Below, piece after piece: positions 41,018 through 51,079 of a stretch of 60,645 nucleotides of DNA (position 1 is the first letter of the stretch; each line of letters starts with the position of its first letter). The notes below the pieces were generated by a model. It saw only the letters and a program-made list of their open reading frames with translations, was not told the DNA's origin and made no database searches. A program made the position numbers and the translations under genes. Origin of the DNA: Gemmatimonadota bacterium (lineage in GTDB: Bacteria > Gemmatimonadota > Gemmatimonadetes > Gemmatimonadales > GWC2-71-9); assembly GCA_025357945.1 (NCBI GenBank), contig JANYLJ010000056.1, forward strand, positions 1 through 60,645, read 5' to 3'.

Positions 41018-42562
41018 CTACCAGTCGGTCGGCCGATAGTCCTTGAGGAACTGCCCCCAGACGTGTTCCCCGGTGTTGATCCCCGAGATGATCGGGTCGA
41101 CGATGCGGGCGGCGCCGTCCACGATGTCGAGCGGCGGATGAAACCGATGCTCGTCGACCTTGCGCGCCGCGATCTCGACCGGATCCTCGTCGGTCACCCA
41201 GCCGGTGTCGACGCTGTTCATGTGGATCCCGTCGGCGTGGTAGTCGGTGGCCGACGTGCGCGTCATCATGTTGAGCGCGGCCTTTGCCATGTTGGTGTGC
41301 GGGTGCCGCGTGGTCTTGAACTTCCGGTAGAACTGCCCTTCGACTGCCGACACGTTGACGATGTGCTTGTCACGGTTTGGCGTGCGCAGCATCAGCGGCT
41401 TGAGGCGGGCGTTGATGATGAACGGCGCGATCGCGTTGACGAGTTGCACCTCCAGCAGCTCGACGGACGGCACCTCGGCCATCATCAATCGCCACGAGTT
41501 GCGACCACGCAGGTCCACCTGCTGCAGGTCCTGATCCAGTCGCCCCTCGGGAAAGAGACCCCGCTGCGCGACGCGCTCCTCCGGCAGGAGTACCACCTGA
41601 GACAGCTCCGCGGCGCGCGTCAACCCCGCCGCGCCGGCGAGGCGGCGGTCGGTCTTTGCGATGGCGCCATCGCCCTCGGGGAGCATGTGGTACCCGCGCA
41701 GACCCTCGTATGGGCCGAGCAGGCGTCGGACGTGTTCGGGCAGCTCACTCAGCAAGGCCGTTTCACCGGCCATCATGTGGCGATAGAAATCGGGCGGGCG
41801 CCGCACGGTCTGACACGCGTTGTTGACGATGAAATCGAGCCGATCGAGTTCGCCGACGAGCTGCGTGCAGAAGGCTTCCACGCTCGGCGTGTGGCGCAGG
41901 TCGAGCCCGAAGATTTCGAGGCGATCGCGCCACTCGGCAAAATCGGGCTCCCCGGCGTACCGCATCGCGGAGTCGCGGGGAAACCTGGTCGTGACGATCA
42001 ATCGTGCGCCAGCGCGCAGCAGCTTGATCCCGGCCTGATAGCCGATCTTGACGCGACCGCCGGTGAGCAACGCCACCCGACCGCGCAGGTCGGCGGTCTC
42101 CGTGCGCTTGGCGAAATTCAGTGCCGCACACGACGGACAAAGCTGGTCGTAGAAATGATGGATTGCCGTGTAGTTCCGCTTGCAGACATAGCAGTTCTGC
42201 GGCTCCACGGTCTCCCGGAAGTCGGCGTCCCCCTCGACGTCGCGCTGCTCGAAGTGTTCCGGCGGGAACACGTTGGGCGTGGTGAAGACGGTCTGCTTGC
42301 GCAACGTCCGGATGCCTGTCGCCGAGAGCACGTGTTCTTCGCGTGCCACCTTCGCCGCCTTGCTCTTGCGATGGGTGGCCTTCACCAGCTGGCGACGCTG
42401 GAAGAGGTCCGGGCTGTAGATCTCGCCCGCAGCGCGAAGCAGTCGCCGGCGCTCCTCCTCCGAGAGTTCGCCGAGCAGCGGGCGGTTGGCGGCGACCTGT
42501 TCGAGCAATTCCATCGCGGCGCGGAGCCGCTCAGCGAGCGCTGCGCGATCGCCGGCGGTCAC
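41018..42562 (-). CDS. Large SDR oxidoreductase with CxxC zinc-like module
   Basis: 514 residues. N-terminal ~150 residues are helical and hold NCYVCKRNYTAIHHFYDQLCPSCA, a likely zinc knuckle (two CxxC). The SDR domain then starts with GRVALLTGGRVKIGYQAGIKLLRAGARLIVTTR and shows DLRHTPSVEAFC, FIVNNACQTVRR, NVSAVEGQF and a YxxxK-like segment near FKTTRHPHTNMAKAALNMMTR, where a usual Tyr is replaced by His. So the catalytic Tyr is not obvious. Its ATG overlaps the PepP-like gene stop by four bases, the last gene of a five-gene reverse operon. Substrate unknown. Confidence 0.85.
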   Translation of the reverse strand: MTAGDRAALAERLRAAMELLEQVAANRPLLGELSEEERRRLLRAAGEIYSPDLFQRRQLVKATHRKSKAAKVAREEHVLSATGIRTLRKQTVFTTPNVFPPEHFEQRDVEGDADFRETVEPQNCYVCKRNYTAIHHFYDQLCPSCAALNFAKRTETADLRGRVALLTGGRVKIGYQAGIKLLRAGARLIVTTRFPRDSAMRYAGEPDFAEWRDRLEIFGLDLRHTPSVEAFCTQLVGELDRLDFIVNNACQTVRRPPDFYRHMMAGETALLSELPEHVRRLLGPYEGLRGYHMLPEGDGAIAKTDRRLAGAAGLTRAAELSQVVLLPEERVAQRGLFPEGRLDQDLQQVDLRGRNSWRLMMAEVPSVELLEVQLVNAIAPFIINARLKPLMLRTPNRDKHIVNVSAVEGQFYRKFKTTRHPHTNMAKAALNMMTRTSATDYHADGIHMNSVDTGWVTDEDPVEIAARKVDEHRFHPPLDIVDGAARIVDPIISGINTGEHVWGQFLKDYRPTDW

Positions 42563-44016
42563 TTCGGCCTCTTGAGCAGGTGGGCGCCGAGACCTGGCTG
42601 CTTCATCAGCTTCTCGATGTCGGCAATCTCGATCGGGACGAATCCCGAGAGCACTTCATACCCGGTCTCGGTGATCAGGACCATGTCCTCCAGCCGAACC
42701 GAGAGTTCGCCGCCCGCGATCGTCATCTGCGGCTCGATGGTGAAGATGTATCCCGGTTCGAGCGTCGCCGTGATGTTGCGCACGTCGTGTACCTCCATCC
42801 CGACGCTGTGGCCGAGCACGGCGCGGAGTCCGGTGCCATCCGGGTTGCGCCGGTAGCGTTGCACGAACCCCGCCGCGGCTACCGTGATTTTCGGATCGGT
42901 GAAATGGTACCTCGCCATGATCCGGTCCATCGTGACGACCGCAGTATCCATGATCTCGCGCCCGGTCACGTGCGGCCGGATCGACGTCAACACCGCCTGA
43001 TAGAGCCGCAGGTAAATGGTGTAGAACTCGCGCTGCCGTGGCGTGAACCGGCCGTTCGCCGGAAAGACACGGGTGACGTCCGACGTGTAGTTGGCATAGT
43101 CGGGCGCCCAGTCGAACTGCACCAGGTCGCCGTCCCGGAGAAGCGCCTCGTTCCGGTGATAGTGCGTGAGCGGCATGTTCGATCCGTTGGCGATCAGTGG
43201 GAAATACGCTTCGCCGTACGCCCCGCCTCGCTTGTACACGTACTCCGCCGCCGCCTCGAGTTCGTATTCGTGCATGCCAGGCTTGGCGTCCCGCATCACT
43301 TCCATGATGCCGAGGCCGGCCTGGCGTGTCGACTCGCGAATGACCGCGATCTCCCGCGGGCTCTTGAAGGCTCGCAGCGAGTCGAGGAGTGGATCGAGGT
43401 TCTTGATCTCGGACGTGGGTGCCGCCGACTGGAGATGGGCGAGAAAGGCTTCCTCGCGTGAGATGCGACCATCCCACGGATCACGCTTGTTGGCGCGCGC
43501 GAGCGCCCCCGGATCATCGGCCGATTCGCTGCCGAGCACCTCGGCTCGGAACGGGGTAACGATGGTCCTGCCGTCGGCCGCCAACCGGGCGATCGCCGGG
43601 GCGAACGAATCGCGAGGCATCACGACGTCGATCCCGGTGGTCTTCGCTGCCGCGTCGCCGGGGCCGAGATACGGCCCGATCGCCCGCCCCGCTCGACCCT
43701 CGTTGTATGCCTGAAGAAAGAGCGTCGTCCGCCTGGTGCGACCGTCGATGATCAGGAGTGCGCGCGGTTCCACCACGCCGGTCAGGTAGAAGAACTGATT
43801 GCTCTGCCGCAGTGGCTCTTCACCCGCGCGCTCGGTCGTCCCTTGCATCACGGCGACAGCGTCACCGATGTGCTCGATGACCTTCGCGCGCCGCGCCGCG
43901 AATTCCTCCGGCGGGAAGAATCGGGTGAACCCCTGTTGCCCGCGAAGTGGCGTGGCGACGACGATGACTCCAATGCCGATCGTCCATCCCCGGTTGCGCA
44001 TGCGGCGATCCCTCAT
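42559..44016 (-). CDS. Secreted Xaa-Pro aminopeptidase (M24B)
   Basis: 485 residues with an N-terminal signal peptide (GWTIGIGVIVVATPLRGQ). An aminopeptidase P N-domain (FPPEEFAARRAKVIEHIGD) precedes the pita-bread catalytic domain. Metal ligands are recognisable: Asp in VQFDWAPDYANYTSDVTRVF (two Asp), His in LGHSVGMEVHD, Glu in TIEPQMTI and Glu in SVRLEDMVL. It removes N-terminal residues before proline in the periplasm. It overlaps its neighbours by four bases on each side. The enolase-type gene in the same operon may act on hydroxyproline derivatives, which would link the two. Confidence 0.92.
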   Translation of the reverse strand: MRDRRMRNRGWTIGIGVIVVATPLRGQQGFTRFFPPEEFAARRAKVIEHIGDAVAVMQGTTERAGEEPLRQSNQFFYLTGVVEPRALLIIDGRTRRTTLFLQAYNEGRAGRAIGPYLGPGDAAAKTTGIDVVMPRDSFAPAIARLAADGRTIVTPFRAEVLGSESADDPGALARANKRDPWDGRISREEAFLAHLQSAAPTSEIKNLDPLLDSLRAFKSPREIAVIRESTRQAGLGIMEVMRDAKPGMHEYELEAAAEYVYKRGGAYGEAYFPLIANGSNMPLTHYHRNEALLRDGDLVQFDWAPDYANYTSDVTRVFPANGRFTPRQREFYTIYLRLYQAVLTSIRPHVTGREIMDTAVVTMDRIMARYHFTDPKITVAAAGFVQRYRRNPDGTGLRAVLGHSVGMEVHDVRNITATLEPGYIFTIEPQMTIAGGELSVRLEDMVLITETGYEVLSGFVPIEIADIEKLMKQPGLGAHLLKRPK

Positions 44017-45461
44017 CGTGCGAAGTCGATGAATCCGCGCAGCGGATCAGTGTCAACGAGTCGTACGGTCACCTTATCGCCGACGTCCATGCCATGCTGT
44101 CCGCGGACGACCATCCCCTCCGCCGGTGGCTTCAGCGTGCGGACGAAGGTGCCCTTCGGTCCGGCGCCGGTAACGATCGCGTCGAACGTTTCGCCAATGC
44201 GGGTCGCGAGCAACTGCGCCGCTGCCTGCTTGCGGCAGGTCCGTTCCACCTTGCGTGCAGCGTCCTCCATCGACGTGCACCGGTTGGCAATTTCGGTGAG
44301 CGCCCCGTCGTCGTACGCCGCCTCCGATCCCGCCAGCGACGCTTTGAGCAACCGCTGGGTGATCAGGTCCGAATAGCGGCGATTGGGCGCGGTGGAATGG
44401 GTGTAGTCGTGCACCGCGAGGCCGAAGTGCCCCTCACCCGTTTCACCCGGGCGTTCCAGCACGTAGATACCCGGCCCCATCAACTTCACGATGGCCAGCG
44501 AAAGATCGGGAAAGTGATCAGGATCCGCCCCGCGCCGCTTCGCAAGAAAGGCGGAGAGCGCACCGGAGTCCGGTGTCGCTGGCAGCGTGTCGCCGAGGCC
44601 CGCCGCCAACGCGACGATGCGATCCCAGCGCTCTGGCACCTTGACCACGCGTCGGATCGACGAGGACCCCTTTGATTCGAGAAAGAGCGCCATCGTAGTA
44701 TTCGCCGCGATCATGAAGTCTTCGATCAGGTACGTGGCGTGATTCTGCGGGCGAATGATCAGGTTGGTCACGCGGCCGTCCTGCGCGACAGGCGTCGCCT
44801 CGATCGTCTCGAGTTCCAGCGCGCCGGCGAGGTGCCGCTGCTTCCGGAGCAACTGGGCCGCCTGATCCTGCAAACGGAGTTGATCCTGGAGTAGCGTCGA
44901 TGCCGCAACCTTCGCAGGCGCGGCGGCCTGACCTTCGAGCCAGGCGCCAACGGACGGATAGTCCAGCTGAGCCGCGTTATGCGTCCAGGCGCGATAGACG
45001 TCGCGCGAGCGCACGGCACCCTCGGGAGTCACCACAAACTCAATCACGACCGATCCGCGGTCGACTCCCTCGTTGAGCGACGTCAAGTCGGTCGAGAGGT
45101 GTTCCGGCAGCATCGGAAAAGTGATCACGCCGCAATAGACCGACGTGGTATTGTGCGCCGCGTGCTGGTCAGTCGCCGAGCCCGCCGCGACCAGCGAATC
45201 CACGTCGGCAATGCCAACCATCACTCTGATATCGCCATTCGGCAGCAGCTCGGCGAACTCCGCCTGATCGAGGTCGCGGGATTCCGGATTGTCGATCGAC
45301 GACCAGAGGAGCTGGCGCAGGTCGCGGACGCCGACACCGGGGTTCGCGGCGTGGTGCACCGCCTGCACTTCGCGAGTGACGTCGGCCGGAAAGTCCGGCT
45401 CGAACCCGCCGCGAACCATCTCGAGGTGCGCGGCGGCTTTCAGGTCGAGGGGAGCAGGCAT
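44013..45461 (-). CDS. RNB-domain (RNase II/R-type) exoribonuclease
   Basis: 482 residues from the ATG at 45461; a GTG at 45488 is possible. RNB catalytic core: SSIDNPESRDLDQAEF at about 55-70, aligned with the Asp cluster of RNase II. Asp207 and Asp209 are kept but the fourth (Asp210) is Gln, a variant common in this shorter subfamily. Then TFPMLPEHLSTDLTSLN and VHDYTHSTAPNRRYSDLITQRLL. A small C-terminal S1-like OB part follows (GPKGTFVRTL ... VGDKVTVRLV). No cold-shock domains. It should degrade RNA 3' to 5'. It overlaps the PepP gene and starts 13 bases after the enolase gene. Confidence 0.9.
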   Translation of the reverse strand: MPAPLDLKAAAHLEMVRGGFEPDFPADVTREVQAVHHAANPGVGVRDLRQLLWSSIDNPESRDLDQAEFAELLPNGDIRVMVGIADVDSLVAAGSATDQHAAHNTTSVYCGVITFPMLPEHLSTDLTSLNEGVDRGSVVIEFVVTPEGAVRSRDVYRAWTHNAAQLDYPSVGAWLEGQAAAPAKVAASTLLQDQLRLQDQAAQLLRKQRHLAGALELETIEATPVAQDGRVTNLIIRPQNHATYLIEDFMIAANTTMALFLESKGSSSIRRVVKVPERWDRIVALAAGLGDTLPATPDSGALSAFLAKRRGADPDHFPDLSLAIVKLMGPGIYVLERPGETGEGHFGLAVHDYTHSTAPNRRYSDLITQRLLKASLAGSEAAYDDGALTEIANRCTSMEDAARKVERTCRKQAAAQLLATRIGETFDAIVTGAGPKGTFVRTLKPPAEGMVVRGQHGMDVGDKVTVRLVDTDPLRGFIDFAR

Positions 45462-45474
45462 CGGATTCTCGATC

Positions 45475-46577
<1,103 letters not shown>

Positions 46578-46578
<1 letters not shown>

Positions 46579-47393
46579 CAGGCGACGCTCGCCGCGTTGC
46601 GCGAAGACGACCAGAGCGTCACTGCCGTATAGAGGAGCACGCCGACTACGATCCACCGCACCACGTCGAGCGGGAGCGCCTTGACGACGAACACCGCGAG
46701 GAGCACGCCGGGGATCCCGCCCATCGCCAGGCCGACCGCAGTACGCTTGTCGAATCGGCCAGACTTGTAGAATCGAAGCGCCGCAGCCGGCAGGATCAGC
46801 GACGCGGAAGCTGCCATGATCGGAAATACCGCCTTCTGATTCATCCCGAGCATGTACGTAGCCGCCATGGTCGGTGCGTAGTTGCCGATGCCCAGGCTGG
46901 TGAGCGAACCGATCACCAGGCTGGCCACGATTGCAACCGCCAATGCGATGCCGGTGAACCCGATGGTGCCTTCGGTCAATGAAAGACTCGTGAGCATCCG
47001 GAGGGCCATGAACGCGGCAGTGATCACGAGGGCGATCGCCATGGCGCGTTGAATCGTGCGCCGGGGCCAATGCACGACGATGCTCGTTCCGAACCAGGCG
47101 CCGATTCCGCCAGCGATCACCATGGTCACGATGGTCGGCACGTCAATCATCCCACCCAGCGCAATGATGAACAGCACGGCCTCGAGAATGGTGGGGATCG
47201 CATGGCCGACGTTGAGCGTGCCGGGGATGTTTTCGTCCGGCATCACGCGCCCGAGCCGGAGTACCGCTGTTGTCGTCGCAAACGAACCCACTCCCAGCGT
47301 ATCGAAGAAGTTGGTCACGGCGCCGAGCAGGAACAGGCCCGGCGACGGAACTGCGCTGGCCGAAGGCGTCGCGGTCTCGGATGTTTCGGGCAT
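46578..47393 (-). CDS. TauE/SafE-family membrane permease
   Basis: 271 residues from the ATG at 47393. About eight membrane helices. [30 protein letters not shown] at the start and [49 protein letters not shown] in the second half match the TauE/SafE duplicated domain. [23 protein letters not shown] follows. These carry sulfite, sulfoacetate or other small organic anions. It is the first gene of the reverse operon (TauE, enolase-like, RNB, PepP, SDR), so it may export or import a ligand of the enolase-type enzyme. Confidence 0.88.
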
Positions 47394-47464
47394 CAGGTGT
47401 CCTTCCGTAAGCGGATGGAGGAGCGGCGGGCGGGGTCCGGCGACGTGGCCAAATGTACGGCCCA

Positions 47465-48208
47465 CTACCCCGACTGACCAACCTCGAAGTTCCTGAGCCG
47501 CGATATGCACAGGGCCACGGCCCCGACCACGATCACGCTACTCATGTAGAACGCTGTCTTGTGCGGCAACGGTGCCGTAAAGACCGCGGCATCGGCGGTC
47601 GAGATCGCGTCCGTCACGCTCAGCATGTACTGACGGATGCTGAGTGTGCGCGTGCCGGCGAACAGCCTGCTGAGGGCACCTTCCCAGACCACCAGATAGA
47701 CGAGACCCACCAGCATCCCGCGCCGCGTCACCAGCCCCAGCGCCAGGAAGACCGCCGTATACATTACGCTGCCCAGTGCTGCCCCGACCGCGAAACCGAT
47801 CAACAATCGTGTCGCATCGAACCCGCCGAGTGCGATGACGCCGGCAGCCAGCGTGGAGGCCACCGCCAGTACCACAGCGATGAGGGCCGTCACCACCAGT
47901 TTCGTCACCACGATCTCGGGCCGCGGGATCGGCTTCGTGAGCAGGTACACCACCGTGCCGTCGTCCACCTCGGCGCCAAATCCCGAGCTCGCGAGGGTAA
48001 GTGCCGCGATCGGCACCACGACGGTGAAACTCAGCGCCGAGAGGATCTCGATCAGGACGCCGATCGGCTCCTGATCCTGGCTGGCATAGAGACGGGTCAG
48101 CATCGCCATGATCACGGGCAACGCCGCGAGCACGCTCACAACGAGCCAGCGACGGCGCGCGAGCGATTGACGAACGGTCAACCCGGCGATGGCGGGATTG
48201 AACAGCAT
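47465..48208 (-). CDS. ABC-2 type exporter permease
   Basis: 247 residues, six membrane helices typical of ABC-2 permeases (LVVSVLAALPVIMAMLTRLY, FTVVVPIAALTLASSGFGAEVDDGTVVYLLTKPIPRPEIVVTKL, LVYLVVWEGALSRLF). The GAEVDDGTVVYLLTKPI segment is the conserved cytosolic coupling loop. It partners the ATPase gene two bases upstream (48211-49119). Substrate cannot be inferred; last gene of a four-gene ABC cluster. Confidence 0.85.
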   Translation of the reverse strand: MLFNPAIAGLTVRQSLARRRWLVVSVLAALPVIMAMLTRLYASQDQEPIGVLIEILSALSFTVVVPIAALTLASSGFGAEVDDGTVVYLLTKPIPRPEIVVTKLVVTALIAVVLAVASTLAAGVIALGGFDATRLLIGFAVGAALGSVMYTAVFLALGLVTRRGMLVGLVYLVVWEGALSRLFAGTRTLSIRQYMLSVTDAISTADAAVFTAPLPHKTAFYMSSVIVVGAVALCISRLRNFEVGQSG

Positions 48209-48210
48209 GG

Positions 48211-49119
48211 CTATCCCTGCACCAGGTAGGAGAAGACACTCTCGAGCGACTCGTCCGTGGGCGTGACCTCGAGGATCGACACGTTCGCATCGCGCGCGAG
48301 TACCGGCAGCGCCCGCGTGAACCGGCCGAGATCCGCGGTGCGGATACTCATGCCGGCCGGAACAAACTCGACGCTCGTAGTCGCCGACTGCCGGACCAGC
48401 GCGGCGGCAAGCGCCCGATCATCGCTGGTCCGCACGGTGAAAGTGTGCGGGCGGTCCGTCATCAACTGGCGGATGACACGGCTTGGCCCGGAAGCCGCCA
48501 GTCGTCCGCCGATGATCACCAGCACCGTGTCGGCGAGGCGATCCACTTCCTCCAGGATGTGCGAGCTGACCAGCACGGTGCGGCCCTCGTCCGCGAAGCG
48601 TCGCAGCAAGGCCATCATCTGCAACCGCTGCTTCGGATCCATCCCGTTGAACGGCTCGTCGAGCAGGAGGACGGCTGGGTCGTGGACCAGCACCGCAGCG
48701 ATCTTCGCGCGCTGACGCATGCCCTTGGAGTACGTCGCGATTGGGCGATGCTGCGCCTGCTCCAGCTCCACCAGCCCGATGGCACGCGCGGCCGCCACCG
48801 CCGGCTCGGCCACACCCTGCAGGCGCGCATTCAGCAACACGAACTCGTAGCCGCTGAGAAACGCGTATACCCCCTCACTCTCCGGCACGAACCCGAGCCC
48901 GCGATAAATCGTGGGATGCTGCCACGACGGCGTGCCCGCGATCGTCACCGTGCCGCCGGAGGGTCGCAGCAAGCCCACGATCATGTGCAGGATGGTCGAC
49001 TTGCCCGCCCCATTCGGCCCCAACAGCCCGGTGACGCCCGCGCTCAGCGTGAACGAGACGTCATTCACGGCGACGATGTTGCCATACCACTTGGAGGCAT
49101 TCGTGAGCTCGACCGTCAT
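48211..49119 (-). CDS. ABC exporter ATP-binding protein
   Basis: 302 residues from the ATG at 49119. Walker A GPNGAGKST at about 37-45, Q-loop region FVPESEGVYAFLSGYEFV, signature YSKGMRQRAKIA, Walker B VLLLDEPFNGMD and switch HILEEVDRLAD. The C-terminal extension (TFTVRTSDDRALAAALVR) is usual in ABC-2 ATPases. Works with the permease at 47465-48208, and perhaps with the second permease at 49116-50117, with which it overlaps by four bases. Confidence 0.92.
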   Translation of the reverse strand: MTVELTNASKWYGNIVAVNDVSFTLSAGVTGLLGPNGAGKSTILHMIVGLLRPSGGTVTIAGTPSWQHPTIYRGLGFVPESEGVYAFLSGYEFVLLNARLQGVAEPAVAAARAIGLVELEQAQHRPIATYSKGMRQRAKIAAVLVHDPAVLLLDEPFNGMDPKQRLQMMALLRRFADEGRTVLVSSHILEEVDRLADTVLVIIGGRLAASGPSRVIRQLMTDRPHTFTVRTSDDRALAAALVRQSATTSVEFVPAGMSIRTADLGRFTRALPVLARDANVSILEVTPTDESLESVFSYLVQG

Positions 49120-50117
49120 GTTTCGATGCTCCGGTAACGGAGCGTGAGCACGCCAGCGCCGAGCAGAATCAGGCCGACAGTGGTGGCGAGGTACACGACG
49201 CCGGGAAGATTGGCGGTCTCGAGCACACTCGGGCGTCGCCGCCGAAAACGACGGCGCATCTCGGCGCGACGCGCTGCGATTGCCGCCGAATCGGCTCCCG
49301 GTGCCAGTGGCGGCAGCGGGACCCATTCGGTCGTGTCAACCGGCGGGCGCACCGTCGTCGTGTCGAACACCCAGGTGGTGAGGCCGTCGCCAACCATCAT
49401 CGGACTCGCGAGAACCAGGTAGCGCATCTTGTCCGGGCGACTCATCACCAGCGGTGCCACGAACGCGCTTGCAAGCAGGAAGAGCGCGAGAATCGCCGCC
49501 GTGGCGAACGGGCGCCGCCGGATGATCGCGGAAATCGTAATCGAGACGGTGGCCAGCAGCACCGCGATCGCGAATGCGGCGCCAAGAATGCGCGGAATCA
49601 TCGGCAGGCTCTTGCGGATCGCCTCGCCAACATGTTCTGCCGCGAAGTAATCCCCCATAAGCATGACGAAATGCGGGAGCAGCGCCACGATGAAGAGTGC
49701 GGTCGCCAGTGCGCCGACGCGGGCGAGCACGTAGTCGGATCGAAGCACGGCGCGCGAGAAGTACAGCGCCAGGACGCGGTACTGTTGGTCGCCCGTCACC
49801 AGTTCCGGCGTCTGGAACGCGCAGAACAGGCCGAAGATCCACACCGTCGTGCGGAAGTAGCCTTCGTGGGTGAACACCTGGATCTGGCCGTTGCCAAGAC
49901 CGGCGAGTGCCGCCTGGATCACGGCGGGAATCACCATGATGGCGATCAACGCGATCGGCGGAATCTTGGCACGCCCGCCGCGGCCGATGCCGAAGACCGT
50001 GCGCAAGCCGTGGAAGTACAACGCGCGGACCGCGCCGGCCCGCCCCAGGCGCTTGCCGTCGTAATGCTGATAGCCGATGTCGTAGATCGCGCCGGCGGCG
50101 GGCTCAGGCTGCGGCAT
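49116..50117 (-). CDS. ABC-2 type permease with proline/arginine-rich loop
   Basis: 333 residues from the ATG at 50117. Opening QPEPAAGAIYDIGYQHYDGKRLGRAG is a short cytosolic segment. Six membrane helices follow, with GYFRTTVWIFGLFCAFQTPELVTGDQQYRVLALYFSRAV as the ABC-2 coupling loop. A large loop near 260-310 (PPVDTTEWVPLPPLAPGADSAAIAARRAEMRRRFRRRRPS) is probably periplasmic or cytosolic and is uncommon. It overlaps both ATPase genes (four and 14 bases) and completes the second exporter. Confidence 0.85.
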   Translation of the reverse strand: MPQPEPAAGAIYDIGYQHYDGKRLGRAGAVRALYFHGLRTVFGIGRGGRAKIPPIALIAIMVIPAVIQAALAGLGNGQIQVFTHEGYFRTTVWIFGLFCAFQTPELVTGDQQYRVLALYFSRAVLRSDYVLARVGALATALFIVALLPHFVMLMGDYFAAEHVGEAIRKSLPMIPRILGAAFAIAVLLATVSITISAIIRRRPFATAAILALFLLASAFVAPLVMSRPDKMRYLVLASPMMVGDGLTTWVFDTTTVRPPVDTTEWVPLPPLAPGADSAAIAARRAEMRRRFRRRRPSVLETANLPGVVYLATTVGLILLGAGVLTLRYRSIET

Positions 50118-51042
50118 TCGTCGCCCCGCCCGCACCGGCGGGTGCCGCCTGAAAGAGGTCCTCGAGCCGATCGCGACGCCGCGCCACCCGCATCAATCCC
50201 ACGCCCATTTCGGCAGCGGTGTCGCGCACCACGTCGAAGGGTGAACCGTCACCGAGCACAATCAGGATGCTGCCGCCGACGCCGGCCCGGGCGGCGAGCC
50301 CCTTGGCCACCAGGCTCTGCCGGAACGCCTCGCTGTCGCCAACGACCTCGACGACCAGCAGCTCCGTCTCGCGCGTGAACGTCTCGATCGAGGCGGCGCG
50401 CAACAGGTGGCCGGCGTCGATGGCGACGAGAAAGTCGCACACCTGTTCGATTTCGCTGAGCAGGTGCGACGCGACGATGACGCCGATGCCGAACTCGTGA
50501 CCGGTCCGCCGGATCAGGTCGAGCATGTCGGCTCGACCGGCGGGGTCGAGGCCGTTGGTCGGTTCATCAAGGAGCAGCAGCTTGGGGTCGTGCACCAGTG
50601 CCTGCGCCAACTTGACTCGCTGCTTCATCCCGGTGGAGTACCCGCCGATCTGTCGATAGCGCTCGTCATAGAGACCGACGTGCCGGAGCATTTCCGCCGC
50701 ACGCTCCCGGGCCGCCGTCGCGGGAAGACCGGACACGCGCGCCATGTGCGTCACCAGGTCGGCGGCCGTCTGGTCCGGCGGCAAGCAATCGAACTCGGGA
50801 ATGTAGCCGAGGAACTGGCGCAGCTCCGGACCGTTCCGGGTGGCATCGATGCCGAGCACGACGAGTGAACCACTGGTCGGTGCGAGCAGGCCGAGCATGA
50901 TCTTGAGAAAGGTGCTCTTCCCGGCGCCGTTCGCCCCGACGAGACCGATGATGCCCGGTTCGAGCTCCAGGGTGAGCCCGTCGAGGGCGGTGACGCCGCC
51001 GGGATAGCGTTTGGTGAGTTCAAACGTGCTCAGGAGCGGCAT
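50104..51042 (-). CDS. ABC exporter ATP-binding protein
   Basis: 312 residues. Walker A GANGAGKST near residue 38-46, Q-loop IPEFDCLPPDQTAADLV, signature YSTGMKQRVKLA, Walker B LLLLDEPTNGLDP and switch SHLLSEIEQVCD. The Q-loop and C-terminal half are of the NatA/CcmA-like ABC-2 class. Paired with the permease at 49116-50117 by a 14-base overlap. It begins 37 bases after the dicarboxylate symporter gene in the same direction and is likely cotranscribed. Confidence 0.92.
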   Translation of the reverse strand: MPLLSTFELTKRYPGGVTALDGLTLELEPGIIGLVGANGAGKSTFLKIMLGLLAPTSGSLVVLGIDATRNGPELRQFLGYIPEFDCLPPDQTAADLVTHMARVSGLPATAARERAAEMLRHVGLYDERYRQIGGYSTGMKQRVKLAQALVHDPKLLLLDEPTNGLDPAGRADMLDLIRRTGHEFGIGVIVASHLLSEIEQVCDFLVAIDAGHLLRAASIETFTRETELLVVEVVGDSEAFRQSLVAKGLAARAGVGGSILIVLGDGSPFDVVRDTAAEMGVGLMRVARRRDRLEDLFQAAPAGAGGATNAAA

Positions 51043-51079
51043 GAGGGAAGGATAAACTGCAGCCGCGAGCCGTCGTGGC

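Noticed and set aside
40910-42856. 648-codon forward open frame
   Set aside because: Antisense to the SDR and PepP genes, which have clear motifs and four-base coupling; composition is His/Arg-rich without folds.
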